Positions 17,352 to 26,891 of a stretch of DNA of 64,000 nt are shown here, one piece after another. The notes below the pieces were generated by a model. That model saw nothing but the letters and a program-made list of their open reading frames with translations. It was not told where the DNA came from and made no database searches. The stretch is from Candidatus Gastranaerophilales bacterium. Its GTDB lineage: Bacteria > Cyanobacteriota > Vampirovibrionia > Gastranaerophilales > Gastranaerophilaceae. The stretch spans positions 36,582-100,581 of the forward strand of contig CALUWK010000003.1 in NCBI GenBank assembly GCA_944324475.1. The letters run 5' to 3'. The stretch's first letter is position 1. Each line of letters opens with the position of its first letter. A program made the position numbers and the translations under genes.

Positions 17352-18719
17352 ATGTCTAGCTTTAATCAAAAACAAATACTTGAAACAATAGAAATGATAA
17401 AAATTCATCATCTTGATATAAGAACTACAACTCTTTCTTTAAGTCTTAGAGACTGCATGAGTCAAGATACAAAAAAAACTGCAGTTAAGATATATGATAA
17501 AATAGTAAAATATGCTAAAAATTTCGTGTCTTTGGCTAATGAAATCGAAAATGAATATTCTATTCCAATAGTTAACAAAAGAATTGCTCTAACTCCTGTA
17601 TCATTGGTTGGAGAATCTTGCGATAATTGTGATTATGTATATATTGCAAAAATGATTGATAAGGCGGCTAGTGAAGTTGGCGTTGATTTTGTCGGAGGTT
17701 TTTCGGCTCTTGTTGATAAAGGTTTTACAAATGGAGATTTGAGATTTTTTGAGCAAATTCCTGAGGCGTTGGCGTTAACCAAGAAGTTGTGTTCTTCCGT
17801 TAACCTTGGAACTTCAAAATCCGGCGTTAATATGGACGGGGTTTTAAAGACCGCAGATGTTATTAAAAAAACTGCTATATTAACAAAAGATTCGGATAGT
17901 ATTGGTGCTGCTAAATTTGTTTGTTTTTGTAATGCGGTAACAGATAATCCTTTTATGGCAGGGGCTTTCTGTGGTGTAAATGAAGCTGAATGTGCTTTAA
18001 ATATAGGAGTATCCGGTCCGGGGGTTGTATCTAGTGCTATTTATGATTTATCACCCGAAGCGGATTTTGGTCAAGTTAGTAACTTGATTAAAAAAATGGC
18101 TTTTAAAATTACAGTTGCAGGTGAATTTGTTGGAAGAAAACTTGCAAAAAAGATGAATATTCCGTTTGGAGTAATTGATTTATCCCTTGCACCAACGCCT
18201 TTAAAAGGAGATAGTGTTGCTGAAATTTTTAAGGCGATGGGATTAGAACAAGCAGGAGCTCATGGAACTACTATGGCACTTGCAATGTTGAATGATGCGG
18301 TTAAAAAGGGTGGTATTATGGCATCTAGTTATGTTGGCGGATTGTCAGGGGCTTTTATTCCTGTTTCAGAGGACGCTGGCATGATTGAAGCGGCTGAGAT
18401 AGGTTCCCTTACAATAGATAAATTGGAAGCAATGACATCGGTTTGTTCTGTTGGTCTTGATATGATTGCGATACCTGGTGATACTCCAAATTCAACAATA
18501 GCGGGTATGATAGCTGATGAAATGGCAATCGGTATGATTAACAAAAAAACAACCGCAGTAAGAATTATTCCTGTTATAGGCAAAAATGTCGGAGATAAAG
18601 CAGAATTTGGCGGTTTATTGGGCTATGCTCCTATTATGAAGGTTAATCCTTATTCATCTTTAGATTTTGTAAAAAGAGGAGGTAGAGTTCCGGCGCCTAT
18701 TCATAGTATGAATAATTAA
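17352..18719 (+). CDS. DUF711 (UPF0210, PFL-fold-like) protein
   Basis: A 455-aa member of the DUF711/UPF0210 family, recognisable by [35 protein letters not shown], the [19 protein letters not shown] segment, [14 protein letters not shown], and [21 protein letters not shown]. The family adopts a fold related to pyruvate formate-lyase, but I see no RVxGY radical loop. Its biochemical role is not established. It lies 8 bases after the ACT gene and ends the cluster. Confidence 0.9.
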   Translation: MSSFNQKQILETIEMIKIHHLDIRTTTLSLSLRDCMSQDTKKTAVKIYDKIVKYAKNFVSLANEIENEYSIPIVNKRIALTPVSLVGESCDNCDYVYIAKMIDKAASEVGVDFVGGFSALVDKGFTNGDLRFFEQIPEALALTKKLCSSVNLGTSKSGVNMDGVLKTADVIKKTAILTKDSDSIGAAKFVCFCNAVTDNPFMAGAFCGVNEAECALNIGVSGPGVVSSAIYDLSPEADFGQVSNLIKKMAFKITVAGEFVGRKLAKKMNIPFGVIDLSLAPTPLKGDSVAEIFKAMGLEQAGAHGTTMALAMLNDAVKKGGIMASSYVGGLSGAFIPVSEDAGMIEAAEIGSLTIDKLEAMTSVCSVGLDMIAIPGDTPNSTIAGMIADEMAIGMINKKTTAVRIIPVIGKNVGDKAEFGGLLGYAPIMKVNPYSSLDFVKRGGRVPAPIHSMNN

Positions 18720-18798
18720 TTATTAAAATTTGTTTCAAACGATATGTGTTTTTGGTTTTTTTTGATAGAATGTTTTTGAAGAAGGATAGAGGTATTAT

Positions 18799-21126
18799 AT
18801 GATAAGTTTATTTTCCCGTAAAAAACAGTGTAGCGCTAATTTTGCTTCTGATGAGCTTGATATATTGTTGGCTAAAATTGCTCAAATCTATAGAATTGAG
18901 GAGTTAAATCCTGACAGAAAGAAATATTTGTCAAAAACTATTAGAAAATTCGGTTATCTTCCTTACCCGCAATTTAAGGTTTTGCAAGAATTGACTCCTG
19001 CAGAGACTATATATTGTTTAGTTGAAAAATTAATTTATGCTAAAACATTTGTGGTTAATAAATTTATTGAATTTGATAATCCTTCGGTTTTAGCAAGAAA
19101 AAATATTAAAAATTCGGATTGGTTTAAGCAAGAAGGTCATGATATTAAGCTTCTTTCTTTAAGTGGGCTTGGAGATGGGAATTCTTCTGAAAATACGGGA
19201 AAATTTATAGATTGGTTAAAATGTTTGGTTACTTTAAATTCTGGCAATGAAAGTTTAGGTATTTTACCAACTACTTTATATTTAATACCTTTTAGTGAGC
19301 GTGAATTTGATTGTGCATATTTACCTAAGTCTTCTGAGGTTTCAAATAAGTTGCAAGATGATAATTTGATGAAATTTTTGGGTCTTGATGCTGAAAGTCA
19401 GGTAAAACTGTTTATTCAATTAGCTCAATTATGCAATCATCCTGTGATTTATGATGTATTGCCGCAAACAGCAAGATTTTCTAAGGTTGTTTTAGCTAAT
19501 CCTTATGTGGCTCGTTGGATAGATGTAAATGAACTTTTAAATAGTATCATCGGTTATTTAAATGCTTTATGTGCTCAAATTATGCAAAAAAGAGTTTATA
19601 AAGATGATGACGTTGTAAGTGCTCAAAAGAAATACATTGAAAATCTAAAAGGTAATTATAAAAAATATTCATCTGAAGAAGAAAAAATTGTAGCTGAAAT
19701 TGAGGAAGATATTAAGGAATATAAAATTCTTGTTTCTTATAAAATGAGTTTTGCTCAAAAGCAGGATGAATTGTCAAGAAAGGCTCAAGAGCTAATTGAA
19801 TGTGTGGCTAAAAAGCGTATTAAATCTGAAGATGATATATTAAATCAAAATGATATAGTATTAGCTTTGATTAAGGCTGGACTTTGGACAGTATCTGGAG
19901 GTGCCTGGTGTTCTGCTGGTGTTCCGGTTTTTGACAAGATGAGCAAGGGCGCTCAGTATCCTTTGTTTAAACATTATAATTATAAGGGTGAAGATGTCAG
20001 TCATTTTGCGAATTTGGATTGCCAAACGCCATATTTCTTTTATCATTTTGAAATAAATAAATATAACGGTGATGTTATAGATTTTTATGTGGATTATGTT
20101 GTAAAATTGCAAAAAAAATACAATTTTGACGGTTTTAGAATTGACCATATAGATCATATTGTAGATGAGGTTTCACAAGATAAAAAAGGACAACCTTTAA
20201 GCTATAGAATACCTGCAAAGGTATTGGGTAAAGTTAATTCTGCATTGAAAAAGAAAATACCATATTTTGCGACACTGGCAGAATATATGTTATGGGATGG
20301 GTATTTCAAAGAATATCATAAAGATATGAAGTTTGATGTTCTTTGGGGAGACGATATAGTTTCTCAAAGTACTAAGACTCCCGAACAAATAATCAATGAT
20401 AATTTGCGTTTGTCAACTTATAATCAAAAAAATGCAAAGTCGAATTCTCTTGCAATATTGAAAACATATAATAACCAAGATGGTGAATTTAGAGATATTA
20501 ATCAGTATCCAGGGCAGTTAGGAGCTCAGGGCGCTTTGTTTAAGTGGTTTAAGATGAAATTTATTCCGGGTGGAAAATTTGCAAGACGTCCCGTTTTATT
20601 GGTAGATGGAGATGAAAGTTTTACAAAGGTTGGAATAGAAAGAGTTATTTCAAAAGAAGTTTCCATGGTTAGAAATTATGATTGGGATTTTTTTGAAAAA
20701 TTTAATGCACTAGATTATTTTGCTCAAAATGACAAACTTTTAAATTCCGGAAGGGCAGTACTGCATAATCAAGAAAATAATGGTTTTGTATGTTGGGAAG
20801 TTGTGCCTGATGAAATAAAGAAACCTAAAAAAGGTGAAAAACAACCTACGTATTTAATTGTGGCTAATTATTTTGCTCCTTATGAAATTAAGGATATTCA
20901 ATTTGAAGATGGACACATTGAAAAAAAGAATGTTAGAGGTACGATAACTCGTGATAATACTGTAAAATTGAAAAGGGGTAAAAAGCTTGTCTCATATTTT
21001 GATTTTGAATTGGATGAGTTGAATAAATGTATGTTTGTTGAAAAACCTCTTGAAAATGATATTGTTAAACAAATTACATTTAAAGAACTAAGGCCTGGCG
21101 AATTTAAGGTTTATAAAATGATATAA
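18799..21126 (+). CDS. GH13-like alpha-amylase family protein
   Basis: A 775-aa protein whose middle carries the glycoside hydrolase family 13 catalytic pattern. YNFDGFRIDHIDH holds the presumed nucleophile Asp449, ATLAEYML the acid/base Glu495, and YNNQDGEF the third acid Asp561. An earlier VIYDVLPQTARFS fits the beta-3 strand region. About 320 N-terminal residues and a Lys/Glu-rich helical stretch (about 275-345) are unusual for the family. There is no signal peptide, so action on cytoplasmic glucan such as glycogen is likely. The exact reaction is unknown. AAGGATAGAGG lies upstream of the ATG. Confidence 0.75.
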   Translation: MISLFSRKKQCSANFASDELDILLAKIAQIYRIEELNPDRKKYLSKTIRKFGYLPYPQFKVLQELTPAETIYCLVEKLIYAKTFVVNKFIEFDNPSVLARKNIKNSDWFKQEGHDIKLLSLSGLGDGNSSENTGKFIDWLKCLVTLNSGNESLGILPTTLYLIPFSEREFDCAYLPKSSEVSNKLQDDNLMKFLGLDAESQVKLFIQLAQLCNHPVIYDVLPQTARFSKVVLANPYVARWIDVNELLNSIIGYLNALCAQIMQKRVYKDDDVVSAQKKYIENLKGNYKKYSSEEEKIVAEIEEDIKEYKILVSYKMSFAQKQDELSRKAQELIECVAKKRIKSEDDILNQNDIVLALIKAGLWTVSGGAWCSAGVPVFDKMSKGAQYPLFKHYNYKGEDVSHFANLDCQTPYFFYHFEINKYNGDVIDFYVDYVVKLQKKYNFDGFRIDHIDHIVDEVSQDKKGQPLSYRIPAKVLGKVNSALKKKIPYFATLAEYMLWDGYFKEYHKDMKFDVLWGDDIVSQSTKTPEQIINDNLRLSTYNQKNAKSNSLAILKTYNNQDGEFRDINQYPGQLGAQGALFKWFKMKFIPGGKFARRPVLLVDGDESFTKVGIERVISKEVSMVRNYDWDFFEKFNALDYFAQNDKLLNSGRAVLHNQENNGFVCWEVVPDEIKKPKKGEKQPTYLIVANYFAPYEIKDIQFEDGHIEKKNVRGTITRDNTVKLKRGKKLVSYFDFELDELNKCMFVEKPLENDIVKQITFKELRPGEFKVYKMI

Positions 21127-21129
21127 AAG

Positions 21130-21151
21130 AGGGGGGATGTTTATCCCCCCT
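21130..21151 (+). terminator. GC-rich terminator hairpin after the GH13-like gene
   Basis: AGGGGGGAT and ATCCCCCCT pair around GTTT. The T-tract is short (TTAATTTATA). It lies between convergent genes. Confidence 0.7.
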
Positions 21152-21182
21152 TAATTTATATATTGAGGTCAATGACTTAGCT

Positions 21183-22277
21183 TTAAGCAAAAACTTTGAA
21201 TGTTTTTTCTACGTTATCACTTATTACTTTTTCAACTGATTCCATTTCTGTTGCTATTGCATTTTGTTCTGTGTCAAGTTGTTGTAATCTTAATTCGAGT
21301 TGTTGGTCTTCTTGTTGAATTATTTCAGTTTGCGCATTGATATCTGATATTGTTTTTTCGTATATTGTTTTTTCGTATTCGTAATCATTATAAGCATCAT
21401 CATAGGCATCTTGATCCATTTCCTGAACTGTTGAAAGTGAAAAAGTCATTCCTTTAAGATCATTCGGATAAGAATCATCATCTGCTATAATAATTGAGCT
21501 ATATCTTCCTGTGCTTGATTGTTCCAATGTTGCAGTTACCTGAGTAGTTACTTCTTTTGAATAAGTGTAAGGGTATAGGATATTATATTTATCTATTTGT
21601 GGGTTATCAGAAGTCATATCAAGCAATTGTTCTTCTGTTAGGAAATGATTTTTGCCTTGTGAGTCTTGGAAGAAATAGTATTGTACATCTTTTTCTGTGC
21701 AACATTTATCATATCCTGGAAGATTTTTATTTGCTTCCGCTTTGTATACTTGATATTGATTAATTAAAAGCGAACCGTTTGAACCTGTATAGGCATCAGT
21801 TGAACTTTCGTCATAAATAATTGAAGTTGTGGCTTTGTTGCCTGTGTCGACAAGTGGCAATGTATAAGTATTATATGTTGATCCGTCATCTTTTTCTACG
21901 GTTTGTTTGTTAACTGCACCCAGACTATATGATGTATTTTTTGAATCCATATATTCTTGTTTGCTTGATAGACTTACTATGTACTCGTTTTCGTTGTTGT
22001 ATGTTTTAGTTAGATTCGAGATAACATAATCTTCTGATGCATAAGAACTTGAAGAATTTTCAAGAACATAACTTGTAGAATAAAAGTCTGATGTTGAAGG
22101 TGGTGTGGGAACTGTTAAATCCATCATTTGATTGTATAAGTTAGCACTTTCATTTGAAAGAGCTGTTCTTTGTTGATTTATTTGTTGACCTTGGTATTCA
22201 ACATTGCTTTTTCTTGCGGTTAAACCTAAAAATCTTGCCTGACTGGCTGCCATACCCATAACTGTCATTGCCTCCAT
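21183..22277 (-). CDS. Coiled-coil protein, possibly surface or flagellar, function unknown
   Basis: About 364 aa. I place the start at ATG 22277 (MEAMTVMGMAASQARFLG). The longer frame would run through the pflA promoter. ATGs at 22268, 22259 and 22253 are alternatives, since GGAGG lies just after 22277. The N-terminal helix (ARFLGLTARKSNVEYQGQQI) and the C-terminal coiled coil (QLELRLQQLDTEQNAIATEM) enclose a Ser/Thr/Tyr-rich, strand-forming middle. Helical ends around a variable centre recall flagellar axial proteins. That link is inference only. No signal peptide is seen. Confidence 0.7.
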   Translation of the reverse strand: MEAMTVMGMAASQARFLGLTARKSNVEYQGQQINQQRTALSNESANLYNQMMDLTVPTPPSTSDFYSTSYVLENSSSSYASEDYVISNLTKTYNNENEYIVSLSSKQEYMDSKNTSYSLGAVNKQTVEKDDGSTYNTYTLPLVDTGNKATTSIIYDESSTDAYTGSNGSLLINQYQVYKAEANKNLPGYDKCCTEKDVQYYFFQDSQGKNHFLTEEQLLDMTSDNPQIDKYNILYPYTYSKEVTTQVTATLEQSSTGRYSSIIIADDDSYPNDLKGMTFSLSTVQEMDQDAYDDAYNDYEYEKTIYEKTISDINAQTEIIQQEDQQLELRLQQLDTEQNAIATEMESVEKVISDNVEKTFKVFA

Positions 22278-22340
22278 TGTTTGTTTACAATAGTGTTTAC
22301 GGGTTTTATTTAATGAATCTTTAGTATAAATAAAGTATTT

Positions 22341-22379
22341 TTTACAAAAGTTTACAAATTTTTTTGCTTGGAATATAAT
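22341..22379 (+). promoter_or_regulatory. pflA promoter with duplicated TTTACAAA element
   Basis: TTTACA (22351-22356), a 17-bp spacer and TATAAT (22374-22379) form a good sigma-70 promoter. TTTACAAA is repeated 10 bp upstream at 22341, which could be a regulator site. An AGGAAA ribosome binding site follows. Confidence 0.7.
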
Positions 22380-22396
22380 AGGGATAGGAAAATAAA

Positions 22397-23149
22397 ATGG
22401 TTCAAATTTTTGGTAATATACATTCATTAGAATCATGCGGGACGGTCGATGGTCCTGGTGTCCGATTTGTTGTTTTTATGCAAGGTTGTCCTATGCGATG
22501 TTTATATTGTCATAATCCTGACAGTTGGGATTTTAATGTCAATAAAAAAATGACAGCTGATGAAATATTGGAAAAATATGATAGCGTTAAAGAATTTTTA
22601 AAAAATGGCGGTCTGACTGTTACAGGGGGCGAGCCCTTGGTTCAGATTGATTTTGTGATTGATTTATTTAAAAAAGCAAGAAATAAAAATATACATACAG
22701 CTCTTGATACTTCCGGAGTAACGTTTAACAGGAAAGATACAAAGAAAATAGATGAACTTTTAAAATATACAAGTCTTGTGATGTTGGATATTAAGCATAT
22801 TGATAATATTCAACATAATAAATTGACTGGTCATCCAAATGAGCAAATATTGGATTTTGCAAGATATTTATCTGAAAAGAAAATTCCGGTTTGGATAAGA
22901 CATGTTGTTGTTCCTTCGATCACTTATAATAAAGTTTATTTATCAAAACTCGGAGAATTTTTAGCCACTTTGCACAATATTGAAGCATTAGATGTGTTAC
23001 CATATCATAATATGGCAATACCAAAATATGAAAGTTTGGGTAAGGAATATCCTTTGAAAGACATTCCTCCTTTGACTAAAGAAGAAGCGATGGATGCAAG
23101 AAATATAATTTTAGAAGCAATGAGGAATGCAAGAATAAATAAGAAATAA
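22397..23149 (+). CDS. pflA: Pyruvate formate-lyase activating enzyme
   Basis: A radical-SAM enzyme that places the glycyl radical on PFL. The 250-aa protein has the cluster motif CPMRCLYC (Cys31, Cys35, Cys38), SCGTVDGPGVRFVVFMQG before it, GGLTVTGGEPL, and LDIKHID. It lies 9 kb from the split pfl genes with its own promoter. Its natural target would be the free 81-aa radical subunit. A second activase in the window (nrdG) serves the ribonucleotide reductase. Confidence 0.95.
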   Translation: MVQIFGNIHSLESCGTVDGPGVRFVVFMQGCPMRCLYCHNPDSWDFNVNKKMTADEILEKYDSVKEFLKNGGLTVTGGEPLVQIDFVIDLFKKARNKNIHTALDTSGVTFNRKDTKKIDELLKYTSLVMLDIKHIDNIQHNKLTGHPNEQILDFARYLSEKKIPVWIRHVVVPSITYNKVYLSKLGEFLATLHNIEALDVLPYHNMAIPKYESLGKEYPLKDIPPLTKEEAMDARNIILEAMRNARINKK

Positions 23150-24325
23150 TTATTCTTGTTTATTTTTAAATTTTTTTAGTGATTCTTCTTTTTTCTTTTG
23201 AATTTCTTTTTGAGTTTCTATGTCGCCTTTTTGTGTTGCAGTTTTTTCAATTTTTTCTTGTTGTTGGTTTGTTGTTTTTTTGAGTTTGTATACAAAAATT
23301 AATATTTCTGCTATAGCCTTGTATAAATCAGGGGGGATTTGTCTATTTATATCTACAAGCCTAAATAGTGCTCGTGCAACTGGTGGATTTTCGATAACGG
23401 GGATATTGTGTTCCCGTGCGATTTCTTTAATTTTATGAGCAAAAAGTTCTGTTCCTTTTGCAACAAGCATTGGAGATTCCATTTTTTCCGCATCATATTT
23501 AATGGCGCAGGCTATATGGGTTGGATTAGTTACAACAAAATCACAAGTAGTAACAGCATCCATCATTTTTTGTTGTAAGAGTTGTTGTCGTCTTTGACGA
23601 AGGGCTGCTTTTACGTTTGGATCACCTTCTGAATTTTTATATTCATCTTTAACTTCTTTAAAAGACATTTTTTGGTCTTGAAGAAATTTCCATTTGGTAA
23701 CTCCGTAGTCTGCTGCTGCAATAATTAAAAAAGCGATACCTGCTTTAATCACAAAATCAAGCATTAATGATCCGAATTGTATCATTATAGCAAAGTGGTT
23801 ATCGATGGCTGCTAACATTAAAATATCTTCAAAATGTTCTTTGTATACCATATAACCGATTATTCCAAGGATTATTACCTTTGCTATGTTTTTAAATAAA
23901 TCAAAAAGAGTTTTTGGACTCATAAGATTTTTAAAATATTTTGTAGGATTAAATTTTTCTGCATTGAATTCCATAGGTTTTGTTGTAAACAAAGGACCTA
24001 TTTGTATTAAATCACCTAAAATACCCATTATAGAAGCAAGTATAAGAATTGGAAGTAATATTAAGGCTGTAGGAATAACAGTTTTTGTAAAAAGATAAGC
24101 ATAGCCTATTTCATCAAGATGTTTATTTGGAATTTGCTCGTATATGATTGTAAATAACGCTGTTAGCTGCCCCCAGATTAGAGGGGACAACATATAAATT
24201 GCGCTAAACATAACAATAATAGCAAGAGCAGTTGATAAATCTTTTGATTTTACGACCTGTCCTTGTTCTCTAGCTTTTCTTAGTTTTTGTTGACTTGCTT
24301 CAAATTGTTTATTCTCATCACCCAT
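23150..24325 (-). CDS. flhB: Flagellar type III export gate protein FlhB
   Basis: FlhB is the autocleaving switch of the flagellar export apparatus, changing export from rod/hook to filament substrates. The 391-aa protein opens with the family's KLRKAREQGQVVKSKDLSTA, has four hydrophobic segments (about 30-210) and the self-cleavage site NPTH (Asn267-Pro268), followed by the FlhB C-terminal domain (AIKYD, PVARALF). It then has a Lys/Gln/Glu-rich tail. The gene starts 4 bases after a HerA-like gene. fliK, whose product acts through FlhB, is in the window at 59-62 kb. Confidence 0.96.
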   Translation of the reverse strand: MGDENKQFEASQQKLRKAREQGQVVKSKDLSTALAIIVMFSAIYMLSPLIWGQLTALFTIIYEQIPNKHLDEIGYAYLFTKTVIPTALILLPILILASIMGILGDLIQIGPLFTTKPMEFNAEKFNPTKYFKNLMSPKTLFDLFKNIAKVIILGIIGYMVYKEHFEDILMLAAIDNHFAIMIQFGSLMLDFVIKAGIAFLIIAAADYGVTKWKFLQDQKMSFKEVKDEYKNSEGDPNVKAALRQRRQQLLQQKMMDAVTTCDFVVTNPTHIACAIKYDAEKMESPMLVAKGTELFAHKIKEIAREHNIPVIENPPVARALFRLVDINRQIPPDLYKAIAEILIFVYKLKKTTNQQQEKIEKTATQKGDIETQKEIQKKKEESLKKFKNKQE

Positions 24326-24329
24326 AGAA

Positions 24330-26702
24330 TTATTGTTCTAATTTGATGTCTGCAACTTTAGGGTCAAGTAATTTTTTGCCAAATTCTTCAAATTCAACTT
24401 GCACCAGTTGTCTTTGTTCGTATTTTATGGTTTTTACAACGGTTCCTCTGCCATATTTTTTATGAGTTATAATATCGCCTATTTTAAAAGTTGGTGCTGA
24501 GTTTTCATTGACTTCTTCTTTAAAAATCGGTAAATTTTGATCTTCGGAGTGTTTTTCAATAATATCGGTGTTGATTGATGTATTTTCATCTATCTCTATA
24601 ATTTCTTTGTTTTGTATGGGTTTAGAATCTATAATTTGTTCAAAACTATTGTCTAGAGAGGTATTTGCAATTTCATTTAAACTAAGTTCCTCATCATCAT
24701 CAATATTTTGAGTTTTATATTCAATGTTATCAATATTAACATTTTCTTTTTTATAATTTACAGAACTTTCTTTCGCTATTTGAAAAAAATCTAACTCCTC
24801 ATCTGAAAGTTCAACCGAGTCTTGATTTTCATTAAAATCAATCGTATTTTCTTCATTGGCATTAAATATTTCATTTATTTTATCTTCATTTATTTTTTGT
24901 GTTTGTTCTTTGGTATCTTCATTTTCTAGATTTTTCGTTAATGTTGGTTCTTGGTTTATTGTTTCAATTTCAACTGTTTCTTCCTTTTTAATTTCTTCCA
25001 AATTTGTTGCATTTATTTTGTTTTCTTCTATTTCAAGAGTTTCTAAAAAGGATTTTTTATCTTCTTTTGCTTCGGGCGTTATAAGTTTTTCTTTTGTTTC
25101 AATTTCAACATTATCTTTTTTCTTTTCGTTAGGCGATTCATTTAACTCAACAAAATCATCTTTTGATTCTTCAACTGTTTCTTTTTCGCTGTAGTCATAA
25201 CCTTCTGAGATTGTAGTAAAGTCGTCATTATTTGTTTTAGGTTGATTTATTAATTTTGGGTTTTCTATTTCTTCAAAAGTTTCTTTTTCTTCTTGTACTT
25301 CATTTTCATCCAAATTTTTATCTTCAAAAAAATCTTCCGTATGTATTATTTCATCTTCTTTGTTTTCTAATTTATTAAGTTCTTCCATTAATTTTTCGGA
25401 ATCTGTTTTTGAAACTTCTTTTTCTTGTTCTGCTTCATCATCTTCAACAAGAGAAAGCGCAATTTTTCTGTAATTTTTTCTTTTTTCTTGAATTTCAAGC
25501 TCGTAGTCTCTTGCAAGGTATAAGAAATTATCGGTATTTTCACCAAAAATTATGCAACCTTCCGAAATTAGGTTTGATAAAGCAAAATTTGCATCTAGAA
25601 AATCAGTTCTTTGATATAAACTCGGCAAAAGAACATAGTTTTTACAATATTGCATAATTGAAGGTAATTTTTTGTAGTTATAAGAAACGTTTGGTATAAA
25701 TTTAATATTTCTTTTTTGATTATATATTTTATTGATTAAATCTACGTCACAATTTTCATCATTTATTCGAGTAATTAGGTAAATTTCTAGGTTTATATCT
25801 TCCACAATGTACTCTAAATAAGCTTTTTGCCATGATATTTCAATTCCTGATAAATCAAGTATGGTTATGGGGTTTTTTTCGATTGTTTTAAAAAGTGTTT
25901 CATTATCTTTTTTTGTACGAGCAAAAATCTCATCCATTTGAAATCTTTTTAATCTTGTTAAAAGTGCTTTTAATTCAGGATAAGGAGTTGCTTTATATTG
26001 TTCCAGAAGGACTCTAGTGAAGGCGTTAAATGGAATAAAACCATTTTCTTGTTTTTTTGCGAATTTTTTAATTTCATTGATTATTTCTCCTCCAATTGCT
26101 TGAAATTCAAGACTTGCATCGGATAGACATTTGTTAAAAATAAAATCTATTGTTGTATAGTTTAGTGGCATTCTAAAGTTTTTAGATGCTTTAATTTTTT
26201 TTGCGTTTTCAAATTCTAAAATTCCGGTCGAGTCAATAATTACAACATTTTTTTCAATTGATAAATTTTTTGCAAGGTTTAGTGATATTGAATTAGAATT
26301 TTCTATTTTATCTGCCAGAATAATCGCATTATTATTAAAAAAATCATACTGAACATCAAGAGAACAAGATGTTTTGGAATTTGTAGCAAAAATAAAAGTT
26401 TTTTTGTCTTGATTTATAAAATTTTCTATTTCTTCTTGTTTTAACTTCACTATTTCACATTCCCTGTTGGGTGTAAAATTATCGTATGGCATAACTTCGT
26501 TGTTTTGTGCGATTTTATAAAAAAGTTTTAATTTTGCAATGTTTTGAGACGCATCGAATTTATTGTCATATATTTCAATAATTTGCGCAATATATCTATT
26601 ATCATCTGATTTTACCATTAAAAAATCAAACAGCTTAAAATCTTCCACTCTGGGGTTAAAAAGTATTCTTATACAATTATTTACAGCATTTGCCACTTGC
26701 AT
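24330..26702 (-). CDS. HerA/FtsK-fold-like degenerate ATPase with acidic linker and Tudor/KOW-like tail
   Basis: A 790-aa protein I cannot match to a named family. Residues 1-65 look like a HAS-barrel. Residues 125-165 (NAIILADKIENSNS, then VVIIDSTGILEF) occupy the Walker A and B positions of HerA-like ATPases, but the GK[ST] loop is missing. ITILDLSGIE (279-288), EIYLITRIND and the YVLLPSLYQRTDF segment follow the HerA order. Residues 420-735 are a Glu/Asp/Asn-rich low-complexity linker. The end (FKIGDIITHKKYGRGTVVK) resembles the Tudor tail of UvrD/PcrA. The gene is directly upstream of flhB. The HerA assignment is by motif order only. Confidence 0.6.
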   Translation of the reverse strand: MQVANAVNNCIRILFNPRVEDFKLFDFLMVKSDDNRYIAQIIEIYDNKFDASQNIAKLKLFYKIAQNNEVMPYDNFTPNRECEIVKLKQEEIENFINQDKKTFIFATNSKTSCSLDVQYDFFNNNAIILADKIENSNSISLNLAKNLSIEKNVVIIDSTGILEFENAKKIKASKNFRMPLNYTTIDFIFNKCLSDASLEFQAIGGEIINEIKKFAKKQENGFIPFNAFTRVLLEQYKATPYPELKALLTRLKRFQMDEIFARTKKDNETLFKTIEKNPITILDLSGIEISWQKAYLEYIVEDINLEIYLITRINDENCDVDLINKIYNQKRNIKFIPNVSYNYKKLPSIMQYCKNYVLLPSLYQRTDFLDANFALSNLISEGCIIFGENTDNFLYLARDYELEIQEKRKNYRKIALSLVEDDEAEQEKEVSKTDSEKLMEELNKLENKEDEIIHTEDFFEDKNLDENEVQEEKETFEEIENPKLINQPKTNNDDFTTISEGYDYSEKETVEESKDDFVELNESPNEKKKDNVEIETKEKLITPEAKEDKKSFLETLEIEENKINATNLEEIKKEETVEIETINQEPTLTKNLENEDTKEQTQKINEDKINEIFNANEENTIDFNENQDSVELSDEELDFFQIAKESSVNYKKENVNIDNIEYKTQNIDDDEELSLNEIANTSLDNSFEQIIDSKPIQNKEIIEIDENTSINTDIIEKHSEDQNLPIFKEEVNENSAPTFKIGDIITHKKYGRGTVVKTIKYEQRQLVQVEFEEFGKKLLDPKVADIKLEQ

Positions 26703-26847
26703 TTGTAGACTTTCTTATATGTATTAAACTAATTATACCAATAAAAATTTCATAATCCAACATAATTTTATTTTATCTTACAACAAAATATATATTTTTT
26801 GCAATTTAATTTTAAAATAATTCTTTTTATTCTTGTTAAATTAATAC

Positions 26848-26876
26848 TTGACAGTTTTTTATATCCACAATAATAT
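26848..26876 (+). promoter_or_regulatory. Strong sigma-70 promoter of the tRNA-tuf operon
   Basis: A consensus TTGACA (26848-26853), a 17-bp spacer and TAATAT (26871-26876) lie 15 bases before the first tRNA. It is the best promoter in the window. Confidence 0.85.
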
Positions 26877-26891
26877 AGTACTTATGAAAGT

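Noticed and set aside
22278..22436. N-terminal extension of the coiled-coil gene to 22436
   Set aside because: It would run through the pflA promoter and start codon, and the extra residues look like translated AT-rich intergenic sequence.
24856..25194. 112-aa plus-strand Ser/Phe-rich frame
   Set aside because: Antisense shadow of the Glu/Asp-rich linker of the HerA-like gene. It has no ribosome binding site.
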